From contig CP070819.1 of NCBI GenBank assembly GCA_020344295.1, positions 953,582-965,937 of the forward strand: a stretch of DNA of 12,356 nt, in the 5' to 3' direction. The notes under the pieces are model-generated. The model was not told the origin of the DNA. It searched no databases and saw nothing but the letters and a program-made list of their open reading frames with translations. Shown piece by piece: positions 7,147 to 12,356 of the stretch. A program made the position numbers and the translations under genes. This DNA comes from Dehalococcoidia bacterium (GTDB taxonomy: Bacteria; Chloroflexota; Dehalococcoidia; SZUA-161). Each line of letters opens with the position of its first letter. Within the stretch, counting starts at the first letter, position 1.

Positions 7147-7150
7147 CTCC
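7147..7150 (-). promoter_or_regulatory. Ribosome binding site deciding the TTG start of folE
   Basis: GGAG in the transcript sense lies seven bases before the TTG at 7139 and directly abuts an out-of-frame ATG (7144-7146). The spacing suits the TTG and rules out normal use of the ATG, so translation should start at TTG. Confidence 0.65.
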
Positions 7151-7215
7151 GCTTGAAAGTGTTTTCATATGGTTGATATCACCTTACCACAGTTATATTA
7201 CATTCGATAAGATGG

Positions 7216-8268
7216 TCAATCCTTTAGTATCTCTTTTTCAAGGATGTTTAGATCGGCTGGCAGCTCTATAGGCGGCACAGCATTATTGATTGCTGTATCA
7301 GGATCCTTCAATCCGGAGCCTGTGATTATACAGACAAGTCTTTTATTTGAGAAATCATAGCCATTATTATGCAGCTTTATCAGTCCTGCTAGAGATGCTG
7401 CTGATGCCGGCTCGCCAAAGATGCCCTCCTTTCGAGCAAGCAGATGATATGCGTTTATTATCTCATCATCACTAACATAATCTATCGTGCCACCCGATTC
7501 GTCCCTGGCAGTGGTAGCCCCTATCCAGCTCGCGGGATTGCCGATACGTATCGCTGAAGCAACGGTTTGGGGATTACCTATTATGGTATCTTTAACGATA
7601 GCTGCTGCCCCTTCAGCTTCAAACCCCATCATCATGGGGGTGTCTTCAACACGGCCGGCCTGTTTATAATGGGTGAATCCCCGCCAGTACGCTGTTATAT
7701 TGCCAGCGTTACCCACGGGGATGAAGAGATAGTCCGGAGCTGCCCCCAGTACGTCCACAATCTCAAATGACGCGGTCTTCTGCCCCTCAATCCGATAAGG
7801 ATTGAGGGAGTTCACCAAGGCAATAGGATGCTTCTGCGTTATGATCCGTACGAATTCCAGTGCCTTATCGAAGTTGTCATCGATAGCCAGGATCTTAGCT
7901 CCATAGGCCATTGCCTGTGCCAGCTTTCCCATAGCGATATTGCCCTTAGGTACGACAACAAACACTTTTAGGTTACACAAAGCTCCATAGGCCGCCGCAG
8001 AGGCGCTGGTGTTCCCTGTAGATGCGCATATTATCGCTGTATTCTTTTCCTCAACAGCTTTCGCCACGGCCACTACCATGCCGCGGTCTTTAAAAGATCC
8101 CGTTGGGTTGCAGCCCTCCAGCTTGAAATAAAGCTCGCCGCAAGCAAGCTCATGTTCCAGCGTGTGCGACCTTACAAGGGGAGTGTTGGCTTCACCGATA
8201 GTTATAATCGGGGTCTGCGATGTTACCGGTAAAAACTCTCGGTACTTCTCAAGAAGGCACAGCTCCAT
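7216..8268 (-). CDS. thrC: Threonine synthase
   Basis: This PLP enzyme turns O-phosphohomoserine into threonine and phosphate, the last step of threonine synthesis. The 350-residue protein is the short bacterial type. The PLP lysine is Lys60 in G-C-N-P-T-G-S-F-K-D-R-G-M (52-64). A-S-T-G-N-T-S-A-S (82-90) matches the substrate loop, G-N-A-G-N (186-190) is the phosphate cradle, and T-G-S-G-L-K-D near the C-terminus completes the fold. The closely related threonine dehydratase family is less likely, because the G-C-N-P-T-G-S-F-K-D-R-G motif and the hom neighbour fit threonine synthase. The ATG at 8268 lies eight bases after the hom stop, and its GGGAG overlaps the end of hom, so translation is probably coupled. 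Homoserine kinase, which supplies the substrate, is not in the window. Confidence 0.96.
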   Translation of the reverse strand: MELCLLEKYREFLPVTSQTPIITIGEANTPLVRSHTLEHELACGELYFKLEGCNPTGSFKDRGMVVAVAKAVEEKNTAIICASTGNTSASAAAYGALCNLKVFVVVPKGNIAMGKLAQAMAYGAKILAIDDNFDKALEFVRIITQKHPIALVNSLNPYRIEGQKTASFEIVDVLGAAPDYLFIPVGNAGNITAYWRGFTHYKQAGRVEDTPMMMGFEAEGAAAIVKDTIIGNPQTVASAIRIGNPASWIGATTARDESGGTIDYVSDDEIINAYHLLARKEGIFGEPASAASLAGLIKLHNNGYDFSNKRLVCIITGSGLKDPDTAINNAVPPIELPADLNILEKEILKD

Positions 8269-8276
8269 GCTGCTCC

Positions 8277-9575
8277 CTAGTCCACAACCCTGATGAGGTT
8301 TCCTATTTCCTTGACAACAGGGATTGCCTCTGTTTCCTGTATTGCTTTCTGGACTGCCGACTCACGAGCGGGATGTGTCATTATCACGATCTCCGCAGTC
8401 TGTGATTTTTCGTCAGCTTCTTTCTGTATTACTGAGGCAATGCTGATCAGGTGGTCTCCCAGTATTTTCGATATCTGGGCCAGAACACCAGGGCTATCAT
8501 CGATTGTAAGCCGCATATAGTAACGTGAAACGATTTCGGAAATCGGTGTAATTTTCTTGACGCTGGAAGTTATTGGTTGAGTTGTCGGTGGCAGTCCAAG
8601 ATGGATGCGCTGTGCAATCCGTAATACATCAGAAACTATGGCGCTTGTTGTCGGCAGAGATCCGGCACCACGCCCGTAGAAAATAACTTTACCGGTAAGG
8701 TCTCCTTCCACCTCTATAGCATTGAAGACACCGTCGACATTAGCCAGAAGAGTTTCCTCAGGTATGAAAGATGGATGAACCCGCACCTGCACCGAATCGT
8801 GATCACTTCTGGCGATGGCCAGAAGTTTTATAGCGTAACCGAGTTCTCTCGCATATCGAAAATCACGCGATGAAAGGCGGGAAATGCCTTCACAATAAAT
8901 ATCCTGTGGGCCGATCTCAGAACGAAAGGCGATAGTGGCAAGTATAGCCAGTTTATAAGCCGCATCGATGCCCTCGATATCATTAGCGGGATCCGCTTCC
9001 GCGTAGCCCAGTTCCTGAGCTTGCTTCAAAGCGATAGAAAAATCCATATTCTCCGCTGCCATATGAGTAACAATGTAGTTGGTTGTTCCATTTATTATGG
9101 CATTGATAGCTATAATATTATTCGCCACAAGGTCTTGTTTCAGCGGACTGACTATGGGTATACCCCCGCCAACACTCGCCTCATAGCGAATATCTACGTT
9201 GTTTTCTGTAGCCAGGGCTATTAATTCAGCCATGTGTTTGGATATGAGCTCCTTATTAGCGGTGACAACGTGTTTGCGTCTGACAAGCGCTTTCTTGAAA
9301 TACTCGAACGCATCGGTATCACCACCAATTACCTCGACGACAATATCTATATCGGGATCTTCAAGTATCTGGTCCGCATCAGTTGTGAACATATGATCGG
9401 GAATACCCGACGTGCTTTTCCTAGTGACATCACAATCAAGAGCCTTTTTCAGCGCAAGCTGGCAACCTACCTGTCTTGACAGTTCATCCGCCCTGTTTAC
9501 CAGAGTGCGAGCCACGCCTGTGCCGATTACCCCGAGCCCCAATAGGCCCACATGTATGTACTCTTTATTACTCAC
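8277..9575 (-). CDS. hom: Homoserine dehydrogenase with C-terminal ACT domain
   Basis: The enzyme reduces aspartate semialdehyde to homoserine with NAD(P)H, the branch to threonine and methionine. It has 432 residues. G-L-L-G-L-G-V-I-G-T-G-V (10-21) is the nucleotide-binding loop. T-A-N-K-E (105-109), E-A-S-V-G-G-G-I-P (132-140) and N-G-T-T-N-Y-I (162-168) line the active site. Asp204 and Lys208 in D-I-E-G-I-D-A-A-Y-K match the catalytic Asp219/Lys223 of the yeast enzyme. Residues from about 352 to the end form an ACT domain (Y-Y-M-R-L-T-I-D-D-S-P-G-V-L), normally the site of threonine feedback inhibition. The start is GTG at 9575, six bases behind a short AGG. No in-frame ATG exists just upstream, and the next residues are family-like. 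It lies 27 bases after the foldase gene. Confidence 0.97.
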   Translation of the reverse strand: MSNKEYIHVGLLGLGVIGTGVARTLVNRADELSRQVGCQLALKKALDCDVTRKSTSGIPDHMFTTDADQILEDPDIDIVVEVIGGDTDAFEYFKKALVRRKHVVTANKELISKHMAELIALATENNVDIRYEASVGGGIPIVSPLKQDLVANNIIAINAIINGTTNYIVTHMAAENMDFSIALKQAQELGYAEADPANDIEGIDAAYKLAILATIAFRSEIGPQDIYCEGISRLSSRDFRYARELGYAIKLLAIARSDHDSVQVRVHPSFIPEETLLANVDGVFNAIEVEGDLTGKVIFYGRGAGSLPTTSAIVSDVLRIAQRIHLGLPPTTQPITSSVKKITPISEIVSRYYMRLTIDDSPGVLAQISKILGDHLISIASVIQKEADEKSQTAEIVIMTHPARESAVQKAIQETEAIPVVKEIGNLIRVVD

Positions 9576-9602
9576 TCGACACCTGAACTTAGTCCAATGC
9601 TA

Positions 9603-10769
9603 TCATTCGATAGACCAATTTACGTTTTCGTACTTCCAGTCTATATGTTCTAGAGCCCAGTCTATCATATTTTCATCTATGTATTCTATTACATTTAAAT
9701 CCTTTTGTTCTTGCATCCAGTCGTCAAATTCTTTCCTGGCAAGTACCTGTCGCAATTCTTTCGCAATTTCTCTGTCACCGTCAATGTCTGTAACTTTCAA
9801 TACAATATACCCTTCACTCGTGAAAACGTAACTTACATTACCCACTTCGAGACCGAATGCCTCATCATCAAGCTCGGGAAATATTCCTCTTGGTACCCAT
9901 CCAATACTACCCCCAATTTCTTTGATCGTCTCATCTATGGAAAGTTCTTGAGCAAGCGCAGCAAAATCCTCTCCAGCATTGGCTCGATTCACAGTTGAAT
10001 TAGCTTCTTCCTCAGTACCAACCGGGATATAGTGGAGATAGACTTGTTCTGCCGTTACCGGCACCTCCTTCTCCTCTAAATATTCGAGATGCTTTTGAGC
10101 CAGCAAGCTTGTCTCCACAACAAGCCGGTATTCATCATCACTGATTCGAACTTCTTCAAGAAACTGATAGTATTCTGCACCTATTTCCTTATCAACATCG
10201 GTAGTGTTACCATTGCCATCCGCTGGAGACGAAGGATTATCTGCGTCAGTGGCAGAATCGTTTCCTTCGGTAACCGATATTTCATTCCCAAAACCGTCGG
10301 CTGGTGTATTATTGCCCGGAACCACCGGAGTGATATCAACTGTATCCGAAGATTCCTGACCATCCGCTGGGAAAATATCAGCGATTGCTGCAGTTACCTC
10401 CTCAGAAGACACAATTATGCCCAGTCTATCTGCCTCCTGCCTGATGATTTCGTTTTCCTCGACTAACTGCACTACTTGCCAAGGTAAAGAGGCCTGATGA
10501 ACATTTATCCTCTGTGTATAGGAATAGAGCCGTAACATTTTGACATAATAGTCAATATCTATAGTTGTAGCGTTAACCTTGGCGATAGGTCTATTCCAGA
10601 CAGCGACATAACTGTCATAGGCCCAATACCCAACCAGAGCAACCATTACTACAAGAACAAGGGGAATAAATATCCAGAGGAAGCGGGATATATTATGCTC
10701 GCGTTGCCACCTCGGGGGTTTTTTCCTGGCAACCGCTACTCTAGGTTCAGGTTTACGTTTCCTGCTCAA
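9603..10769 (-). CDS. Membrane-anchored parvulin-like peptidyl-prolyl isomerase/foldase (SurA/PrsA type)
   Basis: The 388-residue protein begins with a very basic segment (1-25) and one hydrophobic helix (about 29-50, without a lipobox), so it is probably anchored in the membrane facing outward. Residues 60-130 and 196-235 look like a split SurA-N/PrsA-type chaperone domain. Residues 134-195 are an insert rich in Asp, Gly, Asn, Ser and Thr with three P-A-D-G motifs. Residues about 236-327 form a rotamase (parvulin) domain: A-G-E-D-F-A-A-L-A (264-272), I-G-G-S-I-G-W-V-P-R-G (285-295), V-S-Y-V-F-T-S-E-G-Y. His246 matches the first parvulin His, but the second, in the usual G-Y-H motif, is Ile, so isomerase activity is doubtful. 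The tail (369-388) repeats D-W/N-W. The start is TTG with AAGG nine bases upstream, and no ATG occurs before the helix. The specific gene name is unknown. Confidence 0.8.
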   Translation of the reverse strand: MSRKRKPEPRVAVARKKPPRWQREHNISRFLWIFIPLVLVVMVALVGYWAYDSYVAVWNRPIAKVNATTIDIDYYVKMLRLYSYTQRINVHQASLPWQVVQLVEENEIIRQEADRLGIIVSSEEVTAAIADIFPADGQESSDTVDITPVVPGNNTPADGFGNEISVTEGNDSATDADNPSSPADGNGNTTDVDKEIGAEYYQFLEEVRISDDEYRLVVETSLLAQKHLEYLEEKEVPVTAEQVYLHYIPVGTEEEANSTVNRANAGEDFAALAQELSIDETIKEIGGSIGWVPRGIFPELDDEAFGLEVGNVSYVFTSEGYIVLKVTDIDGDREIAKELRQVLARKEFDDWMQEQKDLNVIEYIDENMIDWALEHIDWKYENVNWSIE

Positions 10770-10820
10770 AATGCGATACCTTGAGGAAAGATCTATTGCT
10801 CAGCGTGCAGCTTGGCTGTA

Positions 10821-11306
10821 TTAATCAGTCTTTTCGTTGGAGGCGGGCTCTTCGGGTATAGCCTCCTCGGGGGTGGTCTCTTCGGCCTTTGTCTCCTCTT
10901 CCATACCCTCTTCGACAACGGGTATCTCGGGGCTGGTTTCCTCGTGCACGGGCTCTTTTATCCTCGCCGCGCGGTGGCCAGAGCCCCTAGAGCTGGACTC
11001 TCGAAAGCCAAGGCCGCTACCGATACGGATATGCTCTGCTGTGTAGGGTAGAAGTGCGATATGACGAGCACGCTTGAGTGCTATGCTTAAGACACGCTGA
11101 TGTCTGGCACATACACCGGTCTTACGTCGTGGCTCCATTCTACCGCGTTCAGAAATAAAGCGACGTAATAAAGCTATGTCTTTATAGTCTATCTCACGTA
11201 CCTTATTTACACAGAAAGGGCAAACCTTCCTCTTAGGTATGTATCTAGACTTACCGCCCCTCCCGGAAGGTCTATGTTTCGATGCAGTTTTCGTCGTTCT
11301 AGCCAT
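10821..11306 (-). CDS. rpsR: 30S ribosomal protein S18 with long acidic C-terminal extension
   Basis: S18 binds with S6 on the platform of the 30S subunit. Residues 20-90 are a clear S18 core: K-R-K-V-C-P-F-C (25-32), [11 protein letters not shown] (47-57), C-A-R-H-Q-R (66-71) and [11 protein letters not shown] (79-89). The C-x2-C and C-x2-H pairs mark the zinc-binding form. At 161 residues it is about twice the usual length (75-90). The extra part is a Gly/Ser/Arg stretch (about 95-117) followed by a Glu/Pro/Thr-rich acidic tail (120-161). The ATG at 11306 is chosen because GGGAG precedes it and the family N-terminus begins there. The open frame extends upstream into ssb, but those 33 codons are unrelated to S18. 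It follows ssb by 43 bases. Confidence 0.96.
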   Translation of the reverse strand: MARTTKTASKHRPSGRGGKSRYIPKRKVCPFCVNKVREIDYKDIALLRRFISERGRMEPRRKTGVCARHQRVLSIALKRARHIALLPYTAEHIRIGSGLGFRESSSRGSGHRAARIKEPVHEETSPEIPVVEEGMEEETKAEETTPEEAIPEEPASNEKTD

Positions 11307-11349
11307 TTTCTCCCACAGCTTACTATTTTGAATTTGGTTATGTATTAAA

Positions 11350-11757
11350 TCAGAACGGGATATCTCCTGCTTCCAGATCATCCTCGGGGGCGGTATCGAT
11401 CGCACCTTCCGGTAAGGTTCCCAGAGGACGCCTATCGAGGAAAAGAACCCTGTTTGCTATTATCTCAATACGAGAGTGTCTTTGCCCGTCCTGACTTTCC
11501 CACGATCTGGTCCTAAGTCGGCCCTCAACATATGCACGTTGCCCTTTGGTCAGAAACTGATTACAGTTCTCCGCAAGCCGGTTCCAAGTAACGACATCGA
11601 ACCACTCAGTTTCCTGTTTTCGCTCACCATCAGGACTCGTGAAGCTTCGACTGGTAGCTATACGAAATGAAGTTACCGGGTTGCCATTAGGGGTGAAGCG
11701 CATCTCAGGATCCGTCCCAACGTTTCCAATGATTATTACTTTATTCAACCCCACCAT
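11350..11757 (-). CDS. ssb: Single-stranded DNA-binding protein
   Basis: SSB coats single-stranded DNA in replication, repair and recombination. The 135-residue protein has an OB fold at 1-108: [17 protein letters not shown] at the start, then [20 protein letters not shown] (51-63) and [10 protein letters not shown] (72-81). Trp52, Trp58 and Trp86 sit in DNA-contact strands. The linker is very short, and the protein ends in the acidic tip D-I-P-F, which recruits repair and replication partners. The ATG at 11757 follows AAGGAG. It lies between rpsF and rpsR, the arrangement conserved in many bacteria, which supports its being the main chromosomal SSB. Confidence 0.98.
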   Translation of the reverse strand: MVGLNKVIIIGNVGTDPEMRFTPNGNPVTSFRIATSRSFTSPDGERKQETEWFDVVTWNRLAENCNQFLTKGQRAYVEGRLRTRSWESQDGQRHSRIEIIANRVLFLDRRPLGTLPEGAIDTAPEDDLEAGDIPF

Positions 11758-11790
11758 TTCTACCGGCTCCTTTCCCCTGCCTTCTATTCT

Positions 11791-12078
11791 CTATTCGCCA
11801 AGTCTAACTAGCATGTGACGCAGGATTTGCTCGGTGATCTTAAGACTAGCCTCGAGTTCTGTAGTCATTCCAGGCTCGATCTTGAACCGGCTCACCACGT
11901 AGTTCCCCTCACTAAAACGGTTGATAGGATAGGCCATTTTTTTCTTGCCCCAGCGATCAATCTGGGTAACTTCACCGCCCTTGGATGTAATGAAGTCACT
12001 TACCTTATCTATCGTACCGGGGACATCTTCCTCAGCAACATCAGGACTTATTATCATAACCATTTCGTAGTCGCGCAA
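11791..12078 (-). CDS. rpsF: 30S ribosomal protein S6
   Basis: S6 pairs with S18 on the 30S platform. The 95-residue protein has family length and motifs: R-D-Y-E-M-V-M-I-I-S-P-D at the N-terminus, G-G-E-V-T-Q-I-D-R-W-G-K-K-K-M-A-Y-P-I (34-52), G-N-Y-V-V-S-R-F (58-65) and I-T-E-Q-I-L-R-H-M-L-V-R (81-92). The start is TTG at 12078: an in-frame TAA comes directly before it, AAGGGGTGA lies upstream, and the family normally begins M-R-x-Y-E at this point. The next Met (residue 6) would remove the first beta strand. It is the first gene of the rpsF-ssb-rpsR operon, with a short structured leader that could serve autoregulation. ssb follows after 33 bases. Confidence 0.97.
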   Translation of the reverse strand: MRDYEMVMIISPDVAEEDVPGTIDKVSDFITSKGGEVTQIDRWGKKKMAYPINRFSEGNYVVSRFKIEPGMTTELEASLKITEQILRHMLVRLGE

Positions 12079-12100
12079 TTACTCACCCCTTTTTTCCATA

Positions 12101-12123
12101 TCATGCGCTGTCAACAGGCATGA
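12101..12123 (-). promoter_or_regulatory. Stem-loop in the rpsF leader
   Basis: In the transcript sense, arms TCATGC and GCATGA enclose CTG-TTGA-CAG, with one unpaired C before the 3' arm. This gives nine base pairs, one bulged base and a UUGA tetraloop. It begins at or next to the predicted transcription start and ends 22 bases before the TTG start. S6:S18 autoregulation through an rpsF-leader RNA is established in several bacteria. Whether this hairpin belongs to that motif I cannot confirm. Confidence 0.6.
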
Positions 12124-12130
12124 ACGATTA

Positions 12131-12160
12131 ATTATATCACGTGGTTAAAGACTGCAGCAA
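12131..12160 (-). promoter_or_regulatory. Promoter of the rpsF-ssb-rpsR operon
   Basis: A consensus TATAAT (12131-12136) is preceded after 18 bases by TTGCTG (12155-12160). The predicted start is near 12124, giving a leader of about 46 bases. The -35 box lies only eight bases after the glyA stop, and no terminator separates the genes, so read-through from glyA is also likely. Confidence 0.65.
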
Positions 12161-12167
12161 GATACAG

Positions 12168-12356
12168 CTATTTAATAAGCCCAGGCACCGGGAATTTGCT
12201 GCAAATCTCGATTACGCGTTGATTAATATCCCGATATACTTGATCGTTACCTATATTCGACAGGACCCGGACAATAAGTTGTGCTATCAACTCCATTTCC
12301 TTCAAACCGAAACCTCTGGACGTTACTGCAGGCGTGCCCAAACGTATACCACTAGC
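12168..12356 (-). CDS. glyA: Serine hydroxymethyltransferase, C-terminal fragment
   Basis: The last 62 codons and the TAG stop of a gene that begins beyond the right edge. The enzyme interconverts serine and glycine while charging tetrahydrofolate with a one-carbon unit, in the cytoplasm, using PLP. The fragment opens with A-S-G-I-R-L-G-T-P-A-V-T-S-R-G-F-G, the conserved block holding the Arg that binds the substrate carboxylate (Arg363 in E. coli). The remaining helices and the F-P-V-P-G ending also fit GlyA. It is directly upstream of the rpsF promoter. Identity is strong for a fragment of this size. Confidence 0.93.
   Translation of the reverse strand, partial: ASGIRLGTPAVTSRGFGLKEMELIAQLIVRVLSNIGNDQVYRDINQRVIEICSKFPVPGLIK

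Noticed and set aside
10812..11051. Plus-strand frame with repeated G-G-G-L-F-G motifs
   Set aside because: It is the reverse complement of the Glu/Pro/Thr-rich S18 tail; its repetitive look comes from that low-complexity sequence.
11307..11405. N-terminally longer form of S18 starting inside ssb
   Set aside because: The extra 33 residues resemble nothing in S18 and overlap the ssb end; the ATG at 11306 has a good ribosome binding site and the expected family N-terminus.
12109..12114. TTGACA box as -35 element for rpsF
   Set aside because: No -10-like sequence lies 16-19 bases downstream, where the sequence reads into the A-rich ribosome binding site. The bases are better explained as the loop and inner arm of the leader hairpin.

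Overview
All 14 recognisable genes in this window lie on the minus strand, so transcription runs from high to low coordinates. The set is ordinary bacterial housekeeping plus one more specialised flavoprotein cluster. Moderate base composition, GTG and TTG starts beside ATG, a CIRCE-controlled groESL, an rpsF-ssb-rpsR cluster, and GluTR, S18 and OYE sequences that look to me like those of Chloroflexota suggest a Chloroflexota bacterium, perhaps of the Dehalococcoidia. That placement is an impression from protein style and gene content, not a search result.

Layout in transcription order, from the right edge: the 3' end of glyA (serine hydroxymethyltransferase); a promoter and a strong 5' hairpin; rpsF (S6), ssb and rpsR (S18 with a long acidic tail); a membrane-anchored parvulin-like foldase; hom and thrC for threonine; folE (GTP cyclohydrolase I); and hemA (glutamyl-tRNA reductase). 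Gaps from rpsF to thrC are 8 to 51 bases, so these genes probably form one transcript. The gaps before folE (76) and hemA (170) leave room for separate control. After a 309-base intergenic region with a near-consensus promoter come a 668-residue Old Yellow Enzyme/trimethylamine-dehydrogenase-like flavoprotein, etfA and etfB. After a further AT-rich intergenic region with a promoter and a perfect CIRCE operator come groES and the first 42 codons of groEL.

Functionally, the right half links translation and DNA replication proteins with one-carbon, threonine, pterin and tetrapyrrole biosynthesis. The left half holds an apparently dedicated redox module: a multi-centre flavoenzyme whose electrons probably pass to or from the electron transfer flavoprotein encoded directly behind it. 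This module is the most interesting part. The flavoenzyme has an Asp where one of the four iron-sulfur cysteines should be, and it lacks the signature active-site residues of both trimethylamine dehydrogenase and 2,4-dienoyl-CoA reductase, so its substrate is unknown. No mobile elements, CRISPR arrays, tRNAs or rRNAs were seen.
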